Counted from the stretch's first letter, positions 8,772 through 15,573 are shown. The stretch is 20,722 nt of DNA from Oscillospiraceae bacterium (GCA_031253365.1 JAIRWE010000191.1:1-20722), one strand, 5' to 3'. The notes: generated from the sequence alone by a model not told the origin. Program-made: numbers and translations.

Positions 8772-8930
8772 AGACCTCCTCGGAAACTGTGAGCGAGTGG
8801 GGTTGCGGGCGGATTTTTCGTCAAACAAGGAAATTTTGACGCGAATATCCGAGATATTTAAGGAAAAATTGACGCAGTATGGCGGAAAATCAGCCGCAAA
8901 ACCGCCGCTGTACAGTTTCCGAGGAGGTCT
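8772..8930. repeat. 159-bp imperfect palindrome with perfect 19-bp ends
   Basis: The ends are perfect inverted copies: AGACCTCCTCGGAAACTGT at 8772-8790 and its exact complement at 8912-8930. Inward from the arms most bases still pair (for example 10 of 12 positions through GTGGGGTTGCGG on the left), and the exact centre is a 6-bp hairpin with a CGA loop (8844-8858). The right arm contains GAGGAGGT (8921-8928), the ribosome binding site of the sigma-factor gene. The element fills nearly the whole gap between the transglutaminase and the sigma factor. It could be a structured leader or a small inverted-repeat (MITE-like) element; I see no clear target-site duplication and no second copy in the window. 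Confidence 0.85.
8827..8875. repeat. Direct repeat pair spaced 33 bp inside the palindrome
   Basis: AAGGAAATTTTGACGC (8827-8842) and AAGGAAAAATTGACGC (8860-8875) match at 14 of 16 bases. Their starts are 33 bp apart, about three helical turns, so both would face the same side of the DNA. A 7-bp hairpin (8819-8825 with 8835-8841) overlaps the first copy. They could be a protein-binding site or just part of the palindromic element. Each contains TTGACG, but neither is followed by a good -10 box at the right distance. Confidence 0.45.
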
Positions 8931-8933
8931 GTT

Positions 8934-9506
8934 ATGCTGTTTATATATCTGTCAATGATTGAAAGCGGCGCCGACGTCGACGCGTTCAACGGGATATACG
9001 AAAAATATAAGGGTATGATGTACCGCGTCGCCTTTTCGGTTTTGAAAAATTCGCAGGACGCCGAGGACGCGGTTCAGGAGGCTTTTTTCAAGTTAGCCAA
9101 AAATTTTTCCAAAATCGACCCCGTTTCCGGTAAGAAAACGGAAGCCTTTCTCGTTATACTTGTCAGAAGTGTTTCCATCGACATTTACAGAAAAAACCAA
9201 CGCGACAAAGGCAGGTTCGAGTTGGGCGAGGATAACGACATGGACAGCGCCGAATCGGCGGTTACGGCGGACATACTCGGCGATATTATCTCAAAGGACG
9301 GTTATGAAAGGATTAAAAGGGCGCTTGAAGGGCTCAACCCCACTTATAAAGACACCATGTGCCTGAGGTTTATTTTTGAATGGAACAATGAGGAAATCGC
9401 GAAGTTCTTGGGGGTACCCAAAAACGTCGTCGAGGTGAGGATAAACCGCGGCAGGGCGATGCTCGTAAAAACGCTCGAAAAAGGGGGATATTATGCTGAC
9501 CGATAA
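8934..9506 (+). CDS. ECF-type RNA polymerase sigma factor
   Basis: A 190-residue sigma-70-family factor of the extracytoplasmic-function type. Region 2 spans about residues 18-90 (IYEKYKGMMYRVAFSVLKN, then QDAEDAVQEAFFKLAKN, which binds core polymerase and the -10 element). Region 4 spans about 122-180 (LNPTYKDTMCLRF, then the helix-turn-helix NEEIAKFLGVPKNVVEVRINRGR, which reads the -35 element). Region 1.1 and a full region 3 are absent, as expected. The closest well-known relatives by eye are the small clostridial and SigV/SigX-like factors. The ATG at 8934 is preceded by GAGGAGGT five bases upstream, and that site lies in the right arm of the long palindrome. The gene overlaps the next by 14 bases, which suggests a sigma/anti-sigma pair. 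Target promoters cannot be deduced. Confidence 0.92.
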   Translation: MLFIYLSMIESGADVDAFNGIYEKYKGMMYRVAFSVLKNSQDAEDAVQEAFFKLAKNFSKIDPVSGKKTEAFLVILVRSVSIDIYRKNQRDKGRFELGEDNDMDSAESAVTADILGDIISKDGYERIKRALEGLNPTYKDTMCLRFIFEWNNEEIAKFLGVPKNVVEVRINRGRAMLVKTLEKGGYYADR

Positions 9507-10164
9507 CGAAAACGCCCGAAACAAAGTCTTCGATTTGGTTCTCACGGAGGCGTTGAAAGAATGTTGCGAACAGGAAATCCGGTCGTTTGAGGACGGCGAC
9601 GGGGAAGAACACATTTTCGGCGAAAAATTTGAAAGCGGCATAAAATCCGTTCAAAAGCGGCTCAAACAAAAGCAAAACGCCGCGAAGCTCAAAAAGCTCG
9701 TTCCGAGATTAGCGGCGTCGGCCGCCGTCTTAACGGCTTTTGCCGCGCTCGCGGGCAATCCTTATATAAACCCGTTTTTGAGGGACGGCGGCGGCGGAAC
9801 AAGCGTTATAATCAATTCCGACATTGAAAGGCGTATGCCGTCTTATGTTCCGGAAGGCTTTGAGCTGAGCCAGGCGTATTCCTCGGAGGAATACGGCTAC
9901 GCGCTGATAGATTTCGTCGATTCAAACGGCAACGTCATCAATATAAGCTCCAACGCGAATATGGGAGGCGACTTTTACAACGACCCGCTGACAGAGACGG
10001 CGACCGTCAACGGGAACATTGCCACCCTTTATGAGGACAGCGGCGGAAAAGTGCTTTCCTGGTACGACAACACGGGTTATTTGAACCGCGTATACGCGCC
10101 GGGCGTCGTCGAATGGGACGAGCTTATCAAAATCGCCGAAAGCATAAAAGCGGGGAACGAATAG
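9493..10164 (+). CDS. DUF4367-domain membrane protein, probable anti-sigma factor
   Basis: A 223-residue protein with a charged cytoplasmic N-terminus of about 65 residues, one membrane helix (about 70-90, RLAASAAVLTAFAALAG), and an outside domain. The outside domain starts with RMPSYVPEGFELSQAYSSEE and resembles DUF4367, a domain often found on proteins encoded directly after clostridial ECF sigma factors. The layout fits a transmembrane anti-sigma factor that holds the sigma factor until an envelope signal arrives. No zinc-binding anti-sigma motif (HxxxCxxC) is present. The start ATG 9493 lies 14 bases inside the sigma gene with a GGGGGA site at 9483-9488, so translation is coupled. Domain assignment is by sequence resemblance only, and the anti-sigma role is inferred from position and topology. 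Confidence 0.75.
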   Translation: MLTDNENARNKVFDLVLTEALKECCEQEIRSFEDGDGEEHIFGEKFESGIKSVQKRLKQKQNAAKLKKLVPRLAASAAVLTAFAALAGNPYINPFLRDGGGGTSVIINSDIERRMPSYVPEGFELSQAYSSEEYGYALIDFVDSNGNVINISSNANMGGDFYNDPLTETATVNGNIATLYEDSGGKVLSWYDNTGYLNRVYAPGVVEWDELIKIAESIKAGNE

Positions 10165-10177
10165 AAGGCGGTTTCCG

Positions 10178-10252
10178 AAAAAAATTTTTTTGAAATCCTG
10201 TAAGTTTCGGCGGTTTGTTTTCGTTTCTTGTTACAGACACGGAAACAAACCG
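10178..10252. repeat. A7T7 palindrome and 13-bp inverted repeat upstream of the lipoprotein gene
   Basis: The 115-base gap (10165-10279) holds two symmetric elements. A run of seven A and seven T (10178-10191) is flanked by TTTC and GAAA. Then CGGTTTGTTTTCG (10211-10223) and CGGAAACAAACCG (10240-10252) form a 13-bp inverted repeat with one G-T pair and a 16-base loop. The hairpin has only a weak T tract after it, so it is not a clear terminator; an operator or leader structure is possible. I could not identify a convincing promoter here. Confidence 0.6.
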
Positions 10253-10279
10253 TGAATTTATTAAACGGAGGACAATACA

Positions 10280-10966
10280 ATGAAAGACCTTAAAGCCAAA
10301 ATCATCACCGTTGCGTTCGCGCTCACGTTCGCTTTTTCCTTAGCCGCCTGCAACAACGCCGAGGTGAAATCCCCGAATGCCGGCAACGCCCGGACCGAAG
10401 CCCCGACCGAAGCCCCGACCGAAGTTCCGACCGAAGCCCCGACCGAAGCCCCGACCGAAGCCCCGACCGAAGCCCCGACCGAAGCCCCGACCGAAGCCCC
10501 GACCGAAGCCCCGACCGAAGCTCCGACCGAAGCTCCGACCGAAGCTCCGACCGAAGCCCCCGCGAACACCCCTTCCGAGGGCGGCAACGAAGAAGCCGCG
10601 ACCTTGGCGAAATCCATGCTCGGCAAGCCTTTCACGTGGGCGGGGGCGTCGCCGGAAAAAGGGTTTGACAATTCCGGGCTTATATATTTCACGCTGCGTG
10701 AAAGCGGATACGCAAGCTGCCCGAGACTGTTAAACGAGCAGACCGAAATCGGCGCCAAATTCACCGATTATTCCGCCGTGAAGGTAGGGGATTTGCTTTT
10801 CTTCAACACCGACGTCGGCGCGAATAAAGCCCAGTTCGGCGGTATATACGTAGGCGGTGGGAAAATGATTTACAGCCCCGACGTAAACGAGTTCGTGAGG
10901 GAAGCGGACATAACCCAAAGCTGGTGGAAGGATATGTTTGTTTTCGGTGTAAGCGTTAATTATTAA
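10280..10966 (+). CDS. Lipoprotein with TEAP repeats and a catalytically dead NlpC/P60-like domain
   Basis: A 228-residue predicted lipoprotein. The signal peptide ends in the lipobox LAAC with the lipidated cysteine at residue 24. A long spacer of 14 TE(A/V)P repeats (residues 39-94) follows, then an NlpC/P60-like domain (about 105-228; LGKPFTWAGASPEKGFDNSGLIYF). In active NlpC/P60 peptidoglycan hydrolases the motif is DCSG, and a His begins HVGIY. Here the Cys position is N131 and the His position is F186 (QFGGIYVG). The third polar position (usually His, as in MIHA) is Y198. Hydrolysis is therefore very unlikely and a binding or sensing role on the cell wall is inferred. ATG 10280 has CGGAGG at 10266-10271. 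It follows the sigma/DUF4367 pair and ends at a strong terminator, so it may belong to that regulon. Confidence 0.85.
   Translation: MKDLKAKIITVAFALTFAFSLAACNNAEVKSPNAGNARTEAPTEAPTEVPTEAPTEAPTEAPTEAPTEAPTEAPTEAPTEAPTEAPTEAPTEAPANTPSEGGNEEAATLAKSMLGKPFTWAGASPEKGFDNSGLIYFTLRESGYASCPRLLNEQTEIGAKFTDYSAVKVGDLLFFNTDVGANKAQFGGIYVGGGKMIYSPDVNEFVREADITQSWWKDMFVFGVSVNY
10394..10561 (+). repeat. 14 tandem 12-bp units (TEAP repeats)
   Basis: Fourteen head-to-tail copies of ACCGAAGCCCCG, each coding Thr-Glu-Ala-Pro. Unit 3 has GTT for GCC (Val), units 11-13 use GCT, and the last base of unit 14 differs. Near identity at silent positions suggests recent expansion by slippage. The repeats form an extended, acidic, proline-rich spacer between the lipid anchor and the NlpC/P60-like domain. 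Confidence 0.97.
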
Positions 10967-10972
10967 GACGCT

Positions 10973-11028
10973 CGCCGTTGGGAAAAGCGGGCTTCCCTTC
11001 GCGCGAAAGCCCGCTTTTCGGCGTTTTT
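10973..11028 (+). terminator. Intrinsic terminator after the lipoprotein gene
   Basis: A perfect 12-bp stem, AAAAGCGGGCTT (10983-10994) with AAGCCCGCTTTT (11007-11018), encloses a 12-base loop. CGCCG (10973-10977) and CGGCG (11019-11023) can extend it across a bulge, and a run of T follows at 11024-11028. It begins just after the lipoprotein stop and precedes a good promoter, which marks an operon boundary. Confidence 0.88.
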
Positions 11029-11049
11029 GCGGAACCGCTGAAAAATAAC

Positions 11050-11079
11050 TTGACTATTTGAGTTTCGCTGTGCTATAAT
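11050..11079 (+). promoter_or_regulatory. Housekeeping (sigma-A type) promoter
   Basis: TTGACT (11050-11055) and TATAAT (11074-11079) are separated by 18 bases, and TGC directly before the -10 makes an extended -10. A transcription start near 11086 is expected. It lies between the terminator and the membrane-protein gene and probably drives the membrane protein / lipoprotein / two-component genes and possibly the genes beyond. Confidence 0.85.
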
Positions 11080-11131
11080 TGCCTTGGACGGGTTTTCAGA
11101 GGTACCCTTGAGGAAGGCATGGTCGTATTGT

Positions 11132-11986
11132 ATGAAAAAAAATCTGCCGAGAACCGCCGTGTTTTTTGCGTTCGCGCTGCCTTTTTTAATTGTGGTGCGC
11201 TATTTGCAGTATTCGACGGTTATCAGTCCCGTGAACGGTTTTTTTGAACCGAACGGCGGTTTTTTGAATGTTGCGTACTATGTCTTCTTTGCCGTTTTTG
11301 TCGTCGCGGCGGCGGTTTTGGCGGCTTTGGACAAGAAAAGCGGGCGCGGCGTCGGAAAAGTCATAATCGCCCGAATGGGCGGGGCTTGCTCCGATATAGG
11401 CGGAATGCTCACGGCGTTTACGTGTTTTTTGTTCGCATACGAAACGGGGAGGCTCTTTGTCGGCGAAGGCGGTTTTTTCGCGGTTTTTATGTTTTTTCTC
11501 GCGACTGCGGGTTACGCCTTGACTGCTTTCGCGATTTTCAAATACAGAAGGCTCCTCCCTGTTACGGGATTTTCGCTTTTGCTGCTGACGGTGTTCTACG
11601 TGCTCGGCGCGGCGGTTGAATTTATGGCGAGGATAAATATAACAAGCATATCGGCGCGATTGGTGATTTTGCTCGCGAATGTCGCGTTGGCGTTGTTTTT
11701 CCTTTCCTGCGGCAGGATTTTCATGCGCCTCGGAACGAAACTTACCCCCGTGTTGACGGCGGTATACGGCTATTCGGCGGCGATGCTGATTTTTTCGGAC
11801 GGCGCGGCGAGGCTCGTTCATATTGCCGCGCTCGATAAAGGCGCCTACGGTTTCTTGGTTTCGGGCGAAAGCGGTTTCAGCGTGCCGAACACGGTTTTCT
11901 TTTCCCAAGGCGCGGTTGTGCTTTGGCTTATTTTCGCGCTGTCGGTCAGGAACAGAAAAAGGAAGAGCGATGAAAATCCCGAATAA
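11132..11986 (+). CDS. Eight-helix integral membrane protein of unknown function
   Basis: A very hydrophobic protein of about 284 residues with roughly eight predicted membrane helices, for example FAFALPFLIVV near the start, VAYYVFFAVFVVAAAVLAAL, and VVLWLIFALSV near the end, with a short charged tail. I do not recognise a family and see no catalytic motif. The start is uncertain. The frame is open from TTG 11084, but the -10 box at 11074-11079 puts the transcript start near 11086, which rules that out. ATG 11132 is used here (AGGAAGG at 11111-11117 is rather far, 14 bases); TTG 11108 with AGAGGT at 11098-11103 is the alternative. The end overlaps the lipoprotein gene by 17 bases. Its place ahead of a lipoprotein and a two-component pair suggests a part in envelope sensing, which is inference. 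Confidence 0.8.
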   Translation: MKKNLPRTAVFFAFALPFLIVVRYLQYSTVISPVNGFFEPNGGFLNVAYYVFFAVFVVAAAVLAALDKKSGRGVGKVIIARMGGACSDIGGMLTAFTCFLFAYETGRLFVGEGGFFAVFMFFLATAGYALTAFAIFKYRRLLPVTGFSLLLLTVFYVLGAAVEFMARINITSISARLVILLANVALALFFLSCGRIFMRLGTKLTPVLTAVYGYSAAMLIFSDGAARLVHIAALDKGAYGFLVSGESGFSVPNTVFFSQGAVVLWLIFALSVRNRKRKSDENPE

Positions 11987-13394
11987 GTTATCGGTCGCGT
12001 TGGCGGCGGTAATACTTTTTACAGGCTGCAACCTCGCGACGCCGGCGGAAGAACTCATTTCGCCGCCCAAACTGACGGGCGAACAGTCGGAAATTTACAG
12101 GGCGCTGATAAACAGCAAAGGCGGCGGCTTGAACCTGAAATATCCCAAATCGGGCGAATACCGCAGCGCTTTCGTGTATTGGGAGGATTTTCCCGACGCG
12201 GGGGAGCGCCCTTTGCGCGACGAGGAAATGGGGCCGCCGAGGGTAATGGTTTTTTATGAAGTTTCGGGAATATCGACGGAACCGACGCTTTGGCTGACTT
12301 TCCTTCAAAAGCGGGACGGAAGATGGTCGTGCGTTTACGATATGCCGTTTTTCGCCACGGATATAGAAAAGGTGGAATTTTCCGTTTTGGGCGACAGGGG
12401 CGACGCCAACGCGATTGTCAGTTATTCGGTTTTGAACCAGCCGGAAAAAGGCGTAAGCGTTATCAATTTTACGAACGAAGGGATGCCGGAACGGCTTATA
12501 GACCGGCAATACTGCGTTTATTACGAAGTCAACAGCTTTCTCGACGAAGGGGAAAAAAATCTGTTCATAATAACGCAGGACAGGGCGGCGAGGGAATCCC
12601 GCGCTTCGTTGATAGGGTGGCGGGAAGGCGCGTTTCGGTTTTTGAACTCCGTCGAGCTGAACCCCGACGCGTCGGAATTCGTAAAGATTACGGAAGGTTA
12701 TATCGGCGATTTCGCCCACGACAAAACCCCCGCGCTTTTTCTTGAATACGTCAAGAGCGACAACTCCTGCAATACCGGAATCGTCTACAAAAGGGGAGGG
12801 AAAATGAAAAGCGTCGTTTACGCGGACGACGAACAAAAGCGGGAGGAAAACCTTGCCCTGCTTGAAAAAATCCCCAACGCGTTTACCTGTCACGCCGTGT
12901 CGCGCGATATTGACGGCGACGGGTTCACCGAAGCGGCGGGGAACGTCGATTTTCCGGGGTATGACCCGGCGGTGAACGCGCTCAACCGCGTTCGCGCCGC
13001 GATATGGTACAAGATAGGCGGCTTCACCGACCTTGAAAAGCTGTACTATTCCTATTTGAGCGCGAATAACGATTATGTGTTCATTTTTCCCGGACGCTGG
13101 GAGGATAAAGTAACCGTCGCGGTAAGCGCCGATTCCCGCGAGGTGACTTTTTGGGCGTATCATTTGCCGGAGTATGAAAGCGTTTATGACGCCCAATACC
13201 GTCTTTTGAGCATAACCGCCGTCGTGAAGGCGGAAAGCGTGGCGTTCCTTGAAACCGCGGAGGACGGCTGGTTCCTGTACGACGACGAAAGCAACGGGGC
13301 GTATGACTATTATGTGAAAAGGTTTGACCAAACCGCGCTTGTCCTCACCGACGACGAACTTGAAAACGGGTTTGTCATATTCACCGAACAGTGA
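11970..13394 (+). CDS. Lipoprotein of unknown function with a calcium-loop-like motif
   Basis: A 474-residue predicted lipoprotein: basic N-terminus, hydrophobic stretch and lipobox FTGC with the lipidated cysteine at residue 20. The mature part is long, rich in aromatic and acidic residues and beta-strand-like, with no helix suggesting a second membrane anchor. At residues 313-319 it has DIDGDGF, followed by TE, which resembles the calcium-binding loops of FG-GAP or EF-hand-like repeats, but only one copy is visible. I do not recognise the family. ATG 11970 is chosen because it begins the signal peptide and has GGAAG at 11961-11965 just upstream; the open frame extends further 5' only as a shadow of the membrane-protein gene. 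The stop lies 14 bases before the response regulator start, so it likely works with that signalling pair outside the membrane. Confidence 0.85.
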   Translation: MKIPNKLSVALAAVILFTGCNLATPAEELISPPKLTGEQSEIYRALINSKGGGLNLKYPKSGEYRSAFVYWEDFPDAGERPLRDEEMGPPRVMVFYEVSGISTEPTLWLTFLQKRDGRWSCVYDMPFFATDIEKVEFSVLGDRGDANAIVSYSVLNQPEKGVSVINFTNEGMPERLIDRQYCVYYEVNSFLDEGEKNLFIITQDRAARESRASLIGWREGAFRFLNSVELNPDASEFVKITEGYIGDFAHDKTPALFLEYVKSDNSCNTGIVYKRGGKMKSVVYADDEQKREENLALLEKIPNAFTCHAVSRDIDGDGFTEAAGNVDFPGYDPAVNALNRVRAAIWYKIGGFTDLEKLYYSYLSANNDYVFIFPGRWEDKVTVAVSADSREVTFWAYHLPEYESVYDAQYRLLSITAVVKAESVAFLETAEDGWFLYDDESNGAYDYYVKRFDQTALVLTDDELENGFVIFTEQ

Positions 13395-13408
13395 AGGAGA
13401 GTTGCCTG

Positions 13409-14119
13409 ATGAAAAGGATTCTTGTTTGCGAAGACGAAGACGCCATACGCGATTTTGTGGTGATTAACCTTAAACGCGCGGGTTATGAGGTTACCGACGT
13501 AAGCAGCGGGGAGGACGCCGTAAAGGCGTTTGAGCAGGCGAACGGGCGTTTTGACGTCGCCTTGCTCGACATAATGATGCCGGGGATAGACGGCGGGCAG
13601 GTGTGTAAAATTTTACGCGAGCGGAGCAAAAGTTTGGGTATAATCATGCTTTCCGCGAAGACGCAGGAAATGGACAAGGTCAACAGCCTTATGACGGGCG
13701 CGGACGATTATGTCACAAAGCCCTTCTCCCCGTCGGAGCTGGTGGCGCGGGTGGACGCCATTCACCGCCGCGTCGCGATAACCCGCCCGCACGAAGAAAC
13801 GGAAACGGACGTCGTTTCCGGGCCGTTCAAGATAAACGCGAAGAGCCGCACAATATCCAAAAACGGCGAAACCATCGACCTGACGCAGGTAGAGTACCAT
13901 ATTCTTGAATTTTTCATTAAAAGCCGCGAAACCGCGCTTGACAGGAAAAGCATTTTGCAGCATATATGGGGCGATTCTTATTTCGGGGACGAAAAAATCG
14001 TGGACGTGAACATTCGCCGTCTGCGTATGAAAATAGAGGACGACCCGTCCAATCCTTCATACATACAGACTATATGGGGGTTCGGATATAAATGGGGAGG
14101 GGGGGTTGACAATACATAG
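13409..14119 (+). CDS. OmpR/PhoB-family response regulator
   Basis: A 236-residue two-component response regulator. The receiver domain (1-120) has the acidic pocket E8/D9, the phospho-acceptor D54 in LLDIMMPG, the switch S82 and the conserved K104 in VTKPF. The C-terminal winged-helix DNA-binding domain (about 130-236) has DLTQVEYHILEFF, the recognition-helix region VDVNIRRLRMKIE and the typical ending TIWGFGYKW. The ATG at 13409 has AAGGAGA at 13394-13400; an in-frame GTG at 13391 would overlap that site and is rejected. The cognate kinase follows 23 bases downstream. Its target genes are not evident, but the membrane protein and lipoprotein upstream are likely co-transcribed partners. The family is secure and the regulon is unknown. 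Confidence 0.96.
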   Translation: MKRILVCEDEDAIRDFVVINLKRAGYEVTDVSSGEDAVKAFEQANGRFDVALLDIMMPGIDGGQVCKILRERSKSLGIIMLSAKTQEMDKVNSLMTGADDYVTKPFSPSELVARVDAIHRRVAITRPHEETETDVVSGPFKINAKSRTISKNGETIDLTQVEYHILEFFIKSRETALDRKSILQHIWGDSYFGDEKIVDVNIRRLRMKIEDDPSNPSYIQTIWGFGYKWGGGVDNT

Positions 14120-14142
14120 GCGGCGACCTGTGAGTTGACGAA

Positions 14143-15573
14143 ATGGGCAAACGAAGCATAGCGACGCGGTGGTTCGTGAACAGTTTCGCCGTCGTCGCGA
14201 TAATTCTGGCGATTATGGACGTCGTGCTGTTTTTTATGCTGAAAAGCTATTATTACGGCGCGGTGGGGCGTTTCCTCCAATCCGAGGCGAACATTATTTC
14301 CGGCGTGCTGACGCGTTATTATGAAAGTTTCGGCGTGTTCGACCCGAACGAAATGCGCCGTTCCATCGAGGAATTCGACAAAAAGAACAAAATGGAGCTT
14401 ATGGCGATTAACGCGGCGGGCGAAGTCGCGCTCACGTCCAGCGGTTTTTCCCCGCTTAAAAATTACGATATGCCCGATTATCGGCTTGCCCGGGAAAGCT
14501 CCGGCGGCGTGGGGGAATATGTGGGTTATTTTAACGGCGAGGAAAAATATATGGCCGTGACCGTCGCGCTTCCGCAGGCGCAAAACAGCGTTTATTCGGC
14601 CATAAGAATGGTGACGTCGCTTGAAAAAGTGGATTCGCAGATATACGCCGTTACGTTGCTTATCGGCGCTTTAAGTATAGCCATGCTGCTCCTTTTGCTG
14701 TTTTTGGGCTTGTATTTCATACGCTCGATTGTTTCGCCGCTTCGGCAGATAGGCAACACCGCCCGGCGTTTCGCGGGGGGGGATTTTTCCGTAAGGATTT
14801 CCCAGACCAAAAACGACGACGAAATAGGGGAACTTTCCCGCGTGTTTAACGATATGGCGGACGAACTGGAAAGCGCGGAGGAAATAAAGAACGACTTCAT
14901 CTCGTCCGTATCGCACGAACTGCGAACTCCGCTGACGGCAATCAAGGGCTGGGGAGAAACCGTGCTTGAATTGAAGGACGGCGAAACCGTCGAAAAAGGG
15001 ATGAAGGTGATAATCGCGGAAACCGAGCGGCTTACCGAAATGGTGGAGGAGCTTTTGGATTTTTCCCGTATGCAGAGCGGGCGGTTTTCCCTGCGTATGA
15101 CGGACACCGATTTAATCGCGGGGCTGACGGACGCGGTGACGGTTTACACGGAGCGCGCCGGCAAGGAGGGGATTTCGCTTGTTTTTGCCCGCGCGGCGGA
15201 CGAACCCGTGTTCGTTTCGGCGGACGGCAACAGGATAAGGCAGGTCTTTATCAATGTCATAGACAACGCCGTCAAGTACGGGAAAAAAGGCGGAACGGTC
15301 GTCGTGGACGCGGTCGCCGACGAAAAGAACGTGGTGGTTTCCGTCAAAGACGACGGCTGCGGTATTTCGAGGGCGGATTTGCCCAAGGTAAAGATGAGGT
15401 TTTTCAAGGCGAACCACACCCGGCGCGGTTCCGGGATAGGGTTGGCGGTCGCCAACGAGATAGTCTTGATGCACTCGGGAAGGTTGGACATAGAAAGCGA
15501 AATCGGTGTGGGTACGACGGTTAAGATAACACTGCCGATTTTACGGAAAAAATCGGAAGAGGTGGCGGTTTGA
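14143..15573 (+). CDS. Membrane sensor histidine kinase
   Basis: A 476-residue sensor kinase with a classic layout: TM1 (about 12-33), an extracytoplasmic sensor of about 130 residues, and TM2 (about 167-190). A HAMP linker (191-245; IVSPLRQI, DEIGELSRVFNDM) and a HisKA domain with H258 in SHELRTPLTAIKGW follow. The HATPase domain has the N box NVIDNAVKYG (from N371), the G1 box DDGCGIS and the G2 box GSGIGLAV. It should autophosphorylate H258 and pass phosphate to D54 of the adjacent regulator. The sensor region has no family I can name; it may read the neighbouring lipoprotein or membrane protein. The ATG at 14143 has only a weak ribosome binding site, which may depend on coupling. The stop overlaps the DUF1385 start by four bases (TTGA). 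Confidence 0.96.
   Translation: MGKRSIATRWFVNSFAVVAIILAIMDVVLFFMLKSYYYGAVGRFLQSEANIISGVLTRYYESFGVFDPNEMRRSIEEFDKKNKMELMAINAAGEVALTSSGFSPLKNYDMPDYRLARESSGGVGEYVGYFNGEEKYMAVTVALPQAQNSVYSAIRMVTSLEKVDSQIYAVTLLIGALSIAMLLLLLFLGLYFIRSIVSPLRQIGNTARRFAGGDFSVRISQTKNDDEIGELSRVFNDMADELESAEEIKNDFISSVSHELRTPLTAIKGWGETVLELKDGETVEKGMKVIIAETERLTEMVEELLDFSRMQSGRFSLRMTDTDLIAGLTDAVTVYTERAGKEGISLVFARAADEPVFVSADGNRIRQVFINVIDNAVKYGKKGGTVVVDAVADEKNVVVSVKDDGCGISRADLPKVKMRFFKANHTRRGSGIGLAVANEIVLMHSGRLDIESEIGVGTTVKITLPILRKKSEEVAV

Noticed and set aside
8836..8880. TTGACG boxes in the palindrome as a housekeeping promoter for the sigma gene
   Set aside because: Neither copy has a TATAAT-like hexamer at the correct spacing, so a promoter here is possible but not supported.
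10394..10561. Possible CRISPR array
   Set aside because: The units are contiguous 12-mers with no spacers and are in frame within a lipoprotein gene.
10377..10733. Alternative + frame with Arg-Pro-Lys-Pro repeats resembling an antimicrobial peptide
   Set aside because: It is a frame-shifted reading of the same 12-bp repeats without its own ribosome binding site.
10261..10764. Antisense collagen-like GASV repeat protein
   Set aside because: It is the reverse complement of the TEAP minisatellite; the + strand has the signal peptide, ribosome binding site and recognisable domain.
11084..11131. TTG 11084 as start of the membrane protein
   Set aside because: The -10 box ends at 11079 and the expected transcript start is near 11086, so this codon would not be in the message.
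14106..14111. TTGACA before the histidine kinase as a promoter -35 box
   Set aside because: No acceptable -10 sequence follows at 16-18 bases, and it lies at the end of the response regulator coding region.
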